From Varibaculum timonense_A (GTDB taxonomy: Bacteria; Actinomycetota; Actinomycetes; Actinomycetales; Actinomycetaceae): a stretch of DNA of 64,000 nt. The notes below the pieces were generated by a model that was not told where the DNA came from, ran no database searches, and saw only the letters and a program-made list of their open reading frames with translations. Position numbers and translations under genes: made by a program. The DNA lies in the NCBI RefSeq assembly GCF_027694345.1, contig NZ_JAQEVU010000002.1, positions 214,506-278,505 on the forward strand, read 5' to 3'. Positions 1 to 8,394 of this stretch are shown in pieces. Each line of letters begins with the position of its first letter. Positions within the stretch are counted from its first letter, which is position 1.

Positions 1-94
1 CCGGTGATTCTTGCTTCGCTCGAATCAAGCCCCCTCTCGCATCTTTTGCCACCCTGGATTTTGGTTGTGCGAGTTATTTCTGAGAGTTGCATCG

Positions 95-1897
95 TTAGCG
101 GTGGTGGCGATGATTCCTCCAGCGCTTACGAATGCGACACCCCAGGGAGTCGCCTAGCTCACGTTGGTTAAGCGCGCGGGTTTGCTGCCGGTAAAGCTTG
201 ACGATTAGGTCGCGTCCTCGTACATAACCCAAGACTTCTTGGGAGCGTCCCACCACCGGCAGGTTCGAAAGTGAGGACTCTACCAGCTCTTTGAGGATTT
301 GACTAGGGAGCTCAGTGGGGGTGCAGAAAGCTGCAGTTAAGGAGATGTCCCTCAAAGGCGTATCCTCGCCGCGTTTGTCGATCTCATGCCCGAGCAGCAG
401 GGCACTCACCGAGCCTTGGAATTCCCCCTGAGAATCTACCACCGCCAAGGAGGTTTCTCCGCTATTTTCCAGGGCTCTTTCCGCCTGAGCGAGGGTAAGC
501 TCTTGACTTAGAAGCTGAGGCGGTTCGTGCATCAGATCCGATGCGGTGGAGCGCCCCAATAAAGTATCCGACACCGGGTCTGACAGCCGGTCACCGCGGC
601 GGTGTAATTTTTGGGTATAAATTGTTGAGCGGGTCATAAATAGGGAAATCCCGGTGGCAATCCCTACCGCCAGCATCATCGGTAAAATTAGAGAATACTG
701 CCTGGTCATCTCGATAATAATGAACACCGCGGTTAGGGGTGCACGGGAGGCAGCCGCGAAAGCCGCCCCCATCCCAACTACTCCATAAATGGCTGTCGAA
801 GAAGCCGACCAAGGTTGAACCACCTGTCCGAAAGCTGCTCCCGCACACGCCCCCACAAACAGGGTAGGGCCAAATACCCCGCCAGCACCTCCCATACTAA
901 TCGTGAACGAAGCCCCCAAAGCCCGTCCTCCCAATAGAGCCAAAACCATCCAGACTGGGAAATCGCCTGATAATACTCGCAACTGGACACTCTCACCTGT
1001 GCCGTAAAGAAGCGGGAAAAAATAAAGGAAAATACCGAGCAGTAAAGAACAAACGACCGGACGAAACCAGTCTTTCCCGTGGTAAAGCAAGTTGATGCCG
1101 TCCCAAACCAGGTATAACAGTTTGCTAAAAGCAATCCCGGCTAAAGCAGCAACCACTGCCCCTATAGTCACCAAAATATAGTCGCTATGGGAAAAAAGAT
1201 CCAAAGACTGACCTAAAGGAATACTGGCTTGATTAGGGAAAAACTGTTGCGCAACCAGTGAAGCCGACACCGAAGAAAAAACAATGAAAGCAAAATACTC
1301 GGCGCTAAGCACCCCCAAAATTAGTTCCACGGCGAAACAAGCACCAGCCAGGGGAGCATTAAAAGTAGCGGCAATCCCCGCAGCCGCCCCACAGGCACAC
1401 AGGAACATCAGGCGTTGTTTGCTAAGGCCCAGCCGGGTGCCTACCCAAGAAGAAATAGCCGCCCCAATCATTACAATCGGCCCTTCCCGCCCGGCATTTC
1501 CCCCTCCTCCCAAAGTCAAAGAAGCCGCAAATAACTTGACTAGGGCGTTGCGTCCAGGAATTCTCCCGCCTTTGCGGCGGACGAAAAACATAACTTCCGG
1601 GACGGCATGACCGCGTGAACCGGGCGTAAAATGCTCTACCACCGGAGAATAAAGCAGCGCTGAAATTACTGGAACCGCAATGATAAAAACCGGTGACAGC
1701 CCTAAAAATCCGTGGGCATCCCCCGCGTGAGCAGGGTAATCGCTAAAGCCAGTCATCAGATAAGACCAGCCGTTAATTAGATAATGAAACGCCACTGAAA
1801 CCAGTCCCACTGCTATACCTAAAACAATTGAAAGCACAGTGAGACCAGCTAGCGAAGTCGCAATAAAACTTGAAAACCGGGAGCGCTCTGGAGCCAT
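95..1897 (-). CDS. clcA: ClC-family chloride channel/antiporter with C-terminal CBS pair
   Basis: Membrane protein of about 600 residues predicted to move chloride, probably in exchange for protons, across the cytoplasmic membrane. The core shows ClC signatures in order: GSRGHAVPEV (selectivity region), GREGPIV with the gating-glutamate position, and GAGGVFGP. A soluble tail from roughly residue 445 looks like two CBS domains, which in this family sense nucleotides or ionic conditions. The start is uncertain: an ATG at 1897 (MAPERS) and an in-frame TTG at 1933 are both open, and neither has a convincing Shine-Dalgarno site. It is transcribed divergently from dxs across a roughly 200-bp gap. 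The family call is firm; whether it is a channel or an antiporter cannot be settled here. Confidence 0.93.
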   Translation of the reverse strand: MAPERSRFSSFIATSLAGLTVLSIVLGIAVGLVSVAFHYLINGWSYLMTGFSDYPAHAGDAHGFLGLSPVFIIAVPVISALLYSPVVEHFTPGSRGHAVPEVMFFVRRKGGRIPGRNALVKLFAASLTLGGGGNAGREGPIVMIGAAISSWVGTRLGLSKQRLMFLCACGAAAGIAATFNAPLAGACFAVELILGVLSAEYFAFIVFSSVSASLVAQQFFPNQASIPLGQSLDLFSHSDYILVTIGAVVAALAGIAFSKLLYLVWDGINLLYHGKDWFRPVVCSLLLGIFLYFFPLLYGTGESVQLRVLSGDFPVWMVLALLGGRALGASFTISMGGAGGVFGPTLFVGACAGAAFGQVVQPWSASSTAIYGVVGMGAAFAAASRAPLTAVFIIIEMTRQYSLILPMMLAVGIATGISLFMTRSTIYTQKLHRRGDRLSDPVSDTLLGRSTASDLMHEPPQLLSQELTLAQAERALENSGETSLAVVDSQGEFQGSVSALLLGHEIDKRGEDTPLRDISLTAAFCTPTELPSQILKELVESSLSNLPVVGRSQEVLGYVRGRDLIVKLYRQQTRALNQRELGDSLGCRIRKRWRNHRHHR

Positions 1898-2098
1898 AGT
1901 TTTAGTGTGACGCGCTAGCTTCAATAAACGCAAGTAGTGAAATAGATATTTTCTATCGGCAGCAATCGAAACTGATTAAGCAATCGGAACCGTTTATTTT
2001 TGAAAAATACCCAGAACAAAAAAGGGCAAAACATGGAAAAGCGGGGCGCAAAAGTGGCATTCAAAGCAATCTGCACCCTCAAAAATCCAAAATATGAC

Positions 2099-2104
2099 TA
2101 GACT
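2099..2104 (+). promoter_or_regulatory. -10 element of a leaderless promoter for dxs
   Basis: TAGACT fits the actinobacterial TANNNT -10 consensus and ends exactly 6 nt before the GTG start of dxs. There is no Shine-Dalgarno site before that GTG, so the transcript probably begins at the start codon. Confidence 0.55.
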
Positions 2105-2110
2105 AGCTGG

Positions 2111-3982
2111 GTGGCAAGAATTCTTGATCGGATAAACAACCCGGCAGACTTAAAAAAACTCTCCAGCCTAGAGCTAACTAATCTGGCTGGGGAAATCCGG
2201 TCATTCCTAGTGGAGAATGTGGCAAAAACCGGTGGTCACATGGGGCCAAATCTGGGGGTAGTGGAGCTTACTATTGCCCTACATAGAATGTTTTCTTCTC
2301 CCACTGACACCATTATTTTTGATACCGGGCATCAGTGTTACGTACATAAAATCCTCACTGGACGGAAAGATTTTACCGACCTGCGTACCGCTACGGGACT
2401 TTCTGGGTATCCCAGCCGGGCTGAATCCCCGCATGATGTGGTAGAAAACTCACACGCCTCGACTGCACTTTCCTGGGCGCAAGGTATCGCGGAAGCTAAA
2501 GCCCTAAAAGGAGACGACTCCTATACAGTGGCAGTGATTGGTGACGGCGCTATGACCGGAGGTATGGCGTGGGAGGCGCTCAATAATATCGCTGAACATC
2601 CCAATCTGCGCCTAATCATTGTAGTAAATGACAATGGTCGTTCCTACGAGCCCACCATTGGGGGACTGGCTCATCACCTGGATGCTTTGCGGACTTCACC
2701 CGCCTATGAGCGGGCGTTACGCTGGGGAAAACAGCATCTAAAGTCGCGGGGAAAACCTGGAGAACTCACCTATGATGCGCTGCATGGAATTAAACGTGGA
2801 ATGGCGGATTTAATTACTCCCCCCAAGGTTGTTTTTAATGATTTAGGTATTAAATACACCGGTCCGGTTAATGGACACGATATTGTTGCCACCGAGTTTG
2901 TTTTGGCACGTGCAAAAGAGTTCTCCGGTCCGATAATCGTGCACGCGATTACAGAAAAAGGGCGTGGCTACACTCCTGCCGAAAAAAATGATGCTGATCA
3001 TTTCCATACAGTTGGTCCGATTCATCCAGAAACCGGCTTGCCGGTAAAGAAAGAACGTTTTGGCTGGACGGCGGTATTTGCGGAAGAGATTGTTCGTTTG
3101 GCGCGGCGTAATCCTAAAATTGTGGGTATCTCGGCTGCCATGATGGAACCCGTAGGTTTGAAACCATTCCGTACCCAGTTCCCTAACCGAGTTTTTGATG
3201 TGGGAATCGCTGAGCAACACGCTATGACTCTGGCAGCCGGACTGTCTTTTGCCGGTTGTCACCCGGTTATCGCCCTCTATGCGACCTTCCTTAACCGCGC
3301 CTTTGACCAGCTCTTGATGGACGCTGCCCTGCATAAGCAGGGGATAACTGTGGTTCTAGACCGCGCGGGTATTACCGGAGCTGACGGGGCTAGCCATAAC
3401 GGAATGTGGGATTTGGCAATCGCCGCTATGGTTCCCGGAATCCGCGTAGCTGCTCCCAGAGATGCCGCTACTGTGCGAAAGTTATTAGGTCAGGCGGTAT
3501 CGATAGAGGACGCTCCCACAATCGTGCGTTATCCAAAAGGTTCAATACCTCCGCAGATACCGGCAAAGGCTCATATCGGTGACCTAGACGTGTTGTATCA
3601 GCACTCAGGTGAGGGGAAACAGATATTGGTAGTAGCCGTTGGAGCTATGGCTAATACCGCCCTGGAAGTCTCCCAAGGTCTTACTCAAGAGGGGTACTCA
3701 GTAAAATGCGTTGATCCCGGTTGGGTAATTCCAATTTCTGCTACGCTTTGCGAGCAGGTAAAACTGGCTGATTTAGTCGTGACTATCGAGGACGGGGAAG
3801 TAACCAACGGGGTAGGGGCGCTGCTGCGTTCGACCTTGGCCCAAGAGAACTGTTTCACCCCGATTAAATCATTTGGAATTCCTAGGGCATTCTTACCCAC
3901 TGATTCTCGCGATAGCTTGCTTGAAAGTTCCAAACTTACCCCGGAAACCATTCTGAATGAGCTAGAACAAATCCTCGCCTAA
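2111..3982 (+). CDS. dxs: 1-deoxy-D-xylulose-5-phosphate synthase
   Basis: Thiamine-diphosphate enzyme that condenses pyruvate with glyceraldehyde 3-phosphate, the entry step of the MEP isoprenoid pathway; it acts in the cytosol. The 623-residue length is normal. The ThDP/metal motif GDGAMTGGMAWEALNN is near residue 145, and the transketolase-like pyrimidine-domain motif DRAGITGADGASHNGMWD is near residue 417. FDTGHQCYVHKILTGR near residue 70 is typical of DXS. The GTG start lies 6 nt after a TANNNT box with no Shine-Dalgarno, implying a leaderless mRNA. It stands alone between a divergent chloride channel and the downstream RGG/TPR/HAD gene. Isoprenoids made here would feed the undecaprenyl carrier used by MurJ and UppP, both in this window. 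Confidence 0.97.
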   Translation: MARILDRINNPADLKKLSSLELTNLAGEIRSFLVENVAKTGGHMGPNLGVVELTIALHRMFSSPTDTIIFDTGHQCYVHKILTGRKDFTDLRTATGLSGYPSRAESPHDVVENSHASTALSWAQGIAEAKALKGDDSYTVAVIGDGAMTGGMAWEALNNIAEHPNLRLIIVVNDNGRSYEPTIGGLAHHLDALRTSPAYERALRWGKQHLKSRGKPGELTYDALHGIKRGMADLITPPKVVFNDLGIKYTGPVNGHDIVATEFVLARAKEFSGPIIVHAITEKGRGYTPAEKNDADHFHTVGPIHPETGLPVKKERFGWTAVFAEEIVRLARRNPKIVGISAAMMEPVGLKPFRTQFPNRVFDVGIAEQHAMTLAAGLSFAGCHPVIALYATFLNRAFDQLLMDAALHKQGITVVLDRAGITGADGASHNGMWDLAIAAMVPGIRVAAPRDAATVRKLLGQAVSIEDAPTIVRYPKGSIPPQIPAKAHIGDLDVLYQHSGEGKQILVVAVGAMANTALEVSQGLTQEGYSVKCVDPGWVIPISATLCEQVKLADLVVTIEDGEVTNGVGALLRSTLAQENCFTPIKSFGIPRAFLPTDSRDSLLESSKLTPETILNELEQILA

Positions 3983-4099
3983 GTTACGGTATTGAACGCT
4001 AGTATTTGCCAGGTTGTACCGGAACGTATCGGAGACAAAAACCACGAAATAGTGAGGATAGACAACTTTTTGAAGGCACTCTTGCCTAGGGCTTGCGTT

Positions 4100-4105
4100 T
4101 AGAAT
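4100..4105 (+). promoter_or_regulatory. candidate -10 box for the RGG/TPR/HAD gene
   Basis: TAGAAT lies about 50 nt before the preferred TTG start. TTGCCT at 4082-4087 is too close (12 nt) to be a standard -35. Weak support. Confidence 0.35.
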
Positions 4106-4154
4106 AGAAACTAATAAATAGATGAAACAGATAAATGGCGAAAAGGAATTAGAG

Positions 4155-6509
4155 TTGGGAAACTTCAATCAATATGGCTCTAGGCGCGAACCTCAATGGC
4201 GCAAGCGTCGCTCTCAATCGGCAGGGCATGATTCCTCCCCCCGGCGCTCGGACTCAGGGCAAGCTCATTCCGATTCGCGCGGCTACAGTGGCAGCCGAAA
4301 ATCCGAAGGTGACTATCGTCAAAACGCTCGTGGCAACGGTAGATGGAATGATTCGCGGGGTGGAAAATCCCGCTATGATCGTAACGATCGCTCCGACCGT
4401 TACCGCGCAGGGCGCGAGGATGAACGCGGTGAGAGAGGACATCGGGGACAACGCTCCGGTCGCTCCTGGGGGTCAGGTAAGAATAATGCTCGCGGCTTTG
4501 AACAAGGAAACCGGCGCGGTGGGCGGCGTTTTGACGGAGGTCGTGACGAACGTCGCGAACGTGAGGGGCAAGATTCGCGAACCGGTAAGCATTCTTATGG
4601 AGTGCGTGATTCTCGTTACCGCGCTAAAGAATGGCGTCATGAAAATGAACCTAAAATTCCTCCGGCAGTTAAAGCCTCTGACTTAGATCGTGAATCTAGA
4701 GTAGCTTTGTCTTCTCTAGACCCCGACAATGCGGAAAAAGTGGCTCGCCATTTGGTAATGGCTGGTTCACTACTAGATGTAGATGCCGAAGAAGCCTATC
4801 TTCATGCGCGCGCTGCGGTTAGCCGCGCCGGACGGATAGGGACAGTGAGAGAAGCAGCTGCCCTCGCAGCCTACGGATGTGGTAAATATAGCGAAGCTCT
4901 CCGGGAGGTACGGGCGGCTCGGCGTCTAAATGGAACCGACAGTCTGCGGGCTATCGAAGCTGACTGTGAACGTGGGCTAGGTAAACCCGAGAAAGCCCTA
5001 GAGATAATTGCCGAAACCGACACGTCCTCGTTCAACCTTTCTGATTTGGTAGAACTCGTGATTGTGCAGGCAGGTGCGCGCCACGATTTAGGTGAATCTG
5101 ATGCCGCGCTAGTGTTGCTAAATAATTTCTTGGATAAATACCAGCCTGACGAACCAGTTCTTCTGGCTAGGATTCTTTCCTATAAAGCTGATTTATTACG
5201 GGAAATAGGACGCGAGGACGAAGCCGAGCAGGTAGAAGCAGAGACTCCTGAAGTACCTGACACGGTTGCAATTGTTGATTTAGAGGAAGTTTTAGAAGCG
5301 GATAACCCCTACGTTCCTTCGGATTTACATGGCAGTCGCAAGCCTTTAGTAGAGACTGCGGATGTGCTCCTAGTGGATTTGGATGGAGTTTGCTACACCG
5401 GAAGTCGAGACGTTCCCAAAGCAGCCGAAGGCTTAGCGATGGTGCGGAAAATCGGTCTTAAAGTGCAGTTCCTAACCAATAACGCTTCGCGAACCCCACA
5501 ACAAGTTGCGGATAAATTGCGCTCTCATCAAATTGTTGCTGAAGAGAGTGAAGTGATGACTGCCGCGATGGATGCGGTCGATATTCTTAGCCACAAAATC
5601 GATCCGGAATCAAAAGTGTTGGTAGTCGGCACTCAGGCGTTAGCAGACACGGTTGCCGAGGCAGGATTTACGGTAGTAACCGAGGCTAGCGAGCAGCCAG
5701 TAGCAGTTATTCAAGGTTATGGCCCGAATGTGGGCTGGGAACAAATGTCGCAGGCTGCCTATGCAATAAATAATGGTGCACTCTTTATTGCCACTAATCT
5801 AGATGCCACTTTGCCTACCGAGCAAGGCTTCGCCCTAGGAAACGGTTCTCTAGTGGCAGCCGTAGAGCACGCGACCGGGCAAAAACCTTTCGCCGCTGGC
5901 AAGCCTTTTGCCGGAATCTATCGCAAAGCTGCCGGTAGAGCGCAAGCTACCAAACCGCTCGCGGTAGGTGACCGGCTCGATACTGATATTGCGGGAGCAG
6001 TAGCCGCCGATATGCTCAGTTTGCATGTGCTTACCGGCGTTTCTGATGCAAAAGCTGTGGCTCTCGCTCACCCGGATAGGCGTCCCTCCTACCTGGGTCT
6101 TGATTTAACTGACCTGATGCGACCGCACCCAGGTCCAGTTCATCAACCTACCGGAGCGTGGACCAGCGGAGAATCGGTCGGCTTTATGGTGGCCGAAGAT
6201 GGACGGGTGCTGCGTGATGGGCAACCGGTTGATAATGGGGCGGTGCTCAGTCTTGAAGATTACCGCGCACTAGTGGCAGCGGTTTGGGAAGCTCGTGACC
6301 AGGGGATATTTGTTCACCTTCCAGATCTTGAGGTCGTGCGGGAAACTGACAACCCCAATCAGGAGCTATCTGATGAGGCAGAAGAGAACGCCCAGTCAGA
6401 CAAAATGCAAGATTCGCAGGCTTTCGAGGAAAAAGAGGATTTAGAGGATTCTTTTTCTTCGGAAGATGTAAAACTCGCAGATGAGACTGATGATGAGTGC
6501 GATCAATAG
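4155..6509 (+). CDS. RGG-rich / TPR / HAD-IIA phosphatase fusion protein
   Basis: Three-part protein of about 784 residues. Residues 1-140 are very rich in Arg, Gly, Ser and Asp (repeated RG, RGG, SR and DR pairs), probably disordered and nucleic-acid binding. Residues about 175-360 are helical and TPR-like, with alternating Ala/Leu pairs. From about 395 it is a HAD-IIA (NagD-like) phosphatase: DLDGVCYTG, TNNASRTP, a GKPF lysine and VGDRLDTDIAG. A 130-residue Glu/Asp-rich tail follows. Mycobacterium carries the TPR protein and the phosphatase as separate neighbouring genes (Rv1691, Rv1692) ahead of tlyA, so this looks like a fusion. I prefer TTG at 4155 because AAAAGGA sits 7 nt upstream; an ATG at 4122 in the same frame lacks a ribosome site. 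The substrate is unknown. Confidence 0.82.
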   Translation: MGNFNQYGSRREPQWRKRRSQSAGHDSSPRRSDSGQAHSDSRGYSGSRKSEGDYRQNARGNGRWNDSRGGKSRYDRNDRSDRYRAGREDERGERGHRGQRSGRSWGSGKNNARGFEQGNRRGGRRFDGGRDERREREGQDSRTGKHSYGVRDSRYRAKEWRHENEPKIPPAVKASDLDRESRVALSSLDPDNAEKVARHLVMAGSLLDVDAEEAYLHARAAVSRAGRIGTVREAAALAAYGCGKYSEALREVRAARRLNGTDSLRAIEADCERGLGKPEKALEIIAETDTSSFNLSDLVELVIVQAGARHDLGESDAALVLLNNFLDKYQPDEPVLLARILSYKADLLREIGREDEAEQVEAETPEVPDTVAIVDLEEVLEADNPYVPSDLHGSRKPLVETADVLLVDLDGVCYTGSRDVPKAAEGLAMVRKIGLKVQFLTNNASRTPQQVADKLRSHQIVAEESEVMTAAMDAVDILSHKIDPESKVLVVGTQALADTVAEAGFTVVTEASEQPVAVIQGYGPNVGWEQMSQAAYAINNGALFIATNLDATLPTEQGFALGNGSLVAAVEHATGQKPFAAGKPFAGIYRKAAGRAQATKPLAVGDRLDTDIAGAVAADMLSLHVLTGVSDAKAVALAHPDRRPSYLGLDLTDLMRPHPGPVHQPTGAWTSGESVGFMVAEDGRVLRDGQPVDNGAVLSLEDYRALVAAVWEARDQGIFVHLPDLEVVRETDNPNQELSDEAEENAQSDKMQDSQAFEEKEDLEDSFSSEDVKLADETDDECDQ

Positions 6510-6696
6510 TTTTTCTGATTCATCGGAAGATTTAGAGCTGGAGGCTCGAAAAACAGATATCGATAAGCAGATGGCTGACTGGCCGAAAGACCCTGACAGT
6601 ATCTATCCGCAGATTACTTTAAGCGACTTGGAGCAAACAGCTGCAAAACTATCTGCCACCTTAGATTCCCTGAGTGCGCAGATAGAAAGGAAATAG
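6481..6696 (+). CDS. small conserved actinobacterial protein (Rv1693-like position)
   Basis: Protein of about 71 residues, mostly charged and helical, ending in a coiled-coil-like stretch (LEQTAAKLSATLDSLSAQI). It overlaps the 3' end of the preceding phosphatase gene by 29 nt in another frame, and its stop lies just before the tlyA GTG, so translation is probably coupled. There are three in-frame ATGs at the front (6481, 6490, 6493) and the true start is unclear. The same slot in Mycobacterium holds a short conserved gene between the phosphatase and tlyA. Function unknown. Confidence 0.6.
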   Translation: MRLMMSAINSFSDSSEDLELEARKTDIDKQMADWPKDPDSIYPQITLSDLEQTAAKLSATLDSLSAQIERK

Positions 6697-6698
6697 CA

Positions 6699-7565
6699 GT
6701 GGGTAGATTGCGGCGGCTAGATAGAGAGTTAGTGCGCCGACATTTGGCTACTTCCCGCTCTCACGCTAGCCAGATTATTACTGCTGGTAGAGTCAGTGTT
6801 GACGGCAGGGTTATCTCTAAACCGGCTTCGCAAATCGATCCGGCTCAGGCTATAACAGTGGTTAAAAGCTCGCAGGTGGAATATGCTTCCCGAGGCGGCT
6901 ATAAGCTGGCGGGCGTCCTCGATATATTGGGCAAGGACGCCCCGGAGATAGCGGGTAAACGTTGCCTCGATGCGGGGGCATCTACCGGAGGTTTTACCGA
7001 TGTCCTATTACGCCGGGGTGCAAGTTCGGTAGTGGCGGTGGATGTTGGCTATGGTCAATTACGTTGGGAGCTGCAACAAGACCGGCGAGTAGAAGTCCAT
7101 GATCGTACCAATATTCGTTACCTAGATCCGCAAGAAATTGGGGAACCCGCCCAGTTAATAGTAGGGGATTTGTCGTTTATCTCCTTGAAACTGGTTATAC
7201 CCGCTCTGGTAAGTGCCTCTACCCTTGATGCAGAATACTTGCTGATGGTAAAACCGCAGTTTGAGGTAGGGCGCGAGAAACTAGGAGCCGGGGGCGTAGT
7301 GCGTGACCTGGAAGATCATTTTAGGACTGTTATGGGGGTAATCCTCTCAGCGTCAGAAAACGGGTTAGGGTTGAAAAGGGTGGCTGCCTCACCATTGCCT
7401 GGTCCATCTGGGAATGTTGAATACTTTATATATTTAGGGCGCGGGGTGGCCATGCCTAGTAATCTAAAGATTAAAGACATGGTAAAGGCTGCGATTGCTG
7501 CGGGCCCAGCTGCTAAACCAGGCAATAATCTAGATGAACAGGTAAAGGAGGAAACCAATGAGTGA
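6699..7565 (+). CDS. tlyA: TlyA family rRNA (cytidine-2'-O)-methyltransferase
   Basis: SAM-dependent methyltransferase that in Mycobacterium modifies cytidines in 16S and 23S rRNA and conditions capreomycin sensitivity. The N-terminal S4 RNA-binding domain (residues about 3-62: LDRELVRRHLATSRSHASQI) is followed by an FtsJ-like Rossmann fold with the SAM motif DAGASTGGFTDVLLRRGA near residue 91 and GDLSFISLK near 154. Its 288 residues are slightly longer than usual. The GTG start has GAAAGG upstream. The stop overlaps the nadK start by 8 nt, in the standard actinobacterial order tlyA-nadK-recN. Confidence 0.93.
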   Translation: MGRLRRLDRELVRRHLATSRSHASQIITAGRVSVDGRVISKPASQIDPAQAITVVKSSQVEYASRGGYKLAGVLDILGKDAPEIAGKRCLDAGASTGGFTDVLLRRGASSVVAVDVGYGQLRWELQQDRRVEVHDRTNIRYLDPQEIGEPAQLIVGDLSFISLKLVIPALVSASTLDAEYLLMVKPQFEVGREKLGAGGVVRDLEDHFRTVMGVILSASENGLGLKRVAASPLPGPSGNVEYFIYLGRGVAMPSNLKIKDMVKAAIAAGPAAKPGNNLDEQVKEETNE

Positions 7566-8391
7566 ACGCCACGTAATGGTGATTCGGCATCTTTCACGAC
7601 CTGAGTTGGCTGAAACTGCTGATAAAGTGGCAGCTGAGCTTCGCAACCATGGGATTACTCCGGTAGATGAAGGCTATGATGGCTCCGTTGAAATTGTTAT
7701 TGCCCTCGGCGGAGATGGTACTTTGCTGGGAGCTGCCCGCCCCGCCCGGACTCAAGCAGTACCCCTAATTGGAATTAATCTTGGGCATACCGGGTTTTTA
7801 ACCGAAGTAGAACCGGATAAAATCTCAGAAGTCATTAACCATATAGTTGCTGGCTCCTACACGGTGCAACCACGGATGACAGTAGAGGTAACCGTAACTC
7901 TTCCTGACGGCAGTAAAATCACTGATTGGGCGCTTAATGAAGCTGCGATTATGTCTACTGACCGTGCCCATCCTTCGCACTTAGGATTAGGAATTGATCA
8001 GCGCGGTATAACCACCTATGGGGCTGATGGTCTTATTGTTGCCACCCCTACCGGTTCAACCGCCTATAACTTTTCTGCTGGCGGTCCCATTGTCTGGCCC
8101 GATGTAGATGCGATGGTGGTTTCTCCCTTGGGGGCGCACGGTCTATTTACTCGTCCTTTGGTGGTTTCTCCTGATTCCACTCTGGAAATATCGGTACTAC
8201 CCGATCAGCGTAGTTCCATGGAGCTGTGGCTCGATGGTCTCCACTGTCACAAAGTACCTCCTGCTTCAATAGTGCACGCCACTAAAGGCAAAGCTCCGGT
8301 GTTGTTAGCCCGGATTCTTGATACCCCATTTTCCGGGCGTTTGGTGCATAAATTCCAACTTCCAGTTAAAGGCTGGCGTTCACTGGGGTAA
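7558..8391 (+). CDS. nadK: NAD kinase
   Basis: Phosphorylates NAD to NADP using ATP or polyphosphate; cytosolic. Family motifs are all present: GGDGTLLGAARP near residue 51, GINLGHTGFLTEV near 72, NEAAIM near 125 and DGLIVATPTGSTAYNFSAGG near 157. The length of 277 residues is normal. The ATG has a strong AAAGGAGG site lying inside the 3' end of tlyA, with an 8-nt overlap, so the two are translationally coupled. recN follows 3 nt after the stop. Confidence 0.96.
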   Translation: MSERHVMVIRHLSRPELAETADKVAAELRNHGITPVDEGYDGSVEIVIALGGDGTLLGAARPARTQAVPLIGINLGHTGFLTEVEPDKISEVINHIVAGSYTVQPRMTVEVTVTLPDGSKITDWALNEAAIMSTDRAHPSHLGLGIDQRGITTYGADGLIVATPTGSTAYNFSAGGPIVWPDVDAMVVSPLGAHGLFTRPLVVSPDSTLEISVLPDQRSSMELWLDGLHCHKVPPASIVHATKGKAPVLLARILDTPFSGRLVHKFQLPVKGWRSLG

Positions 8392-8394
8392 GCC

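Noticed and set aside
4174..4686. Long open frame in another register of the Arg/Gly-rich region
   Set aside because: Repetitive codons such as CGC and GGC keep alternative frames open. The chosen frame continues into clear TPR and HAD domains; this one stops without any known motif.
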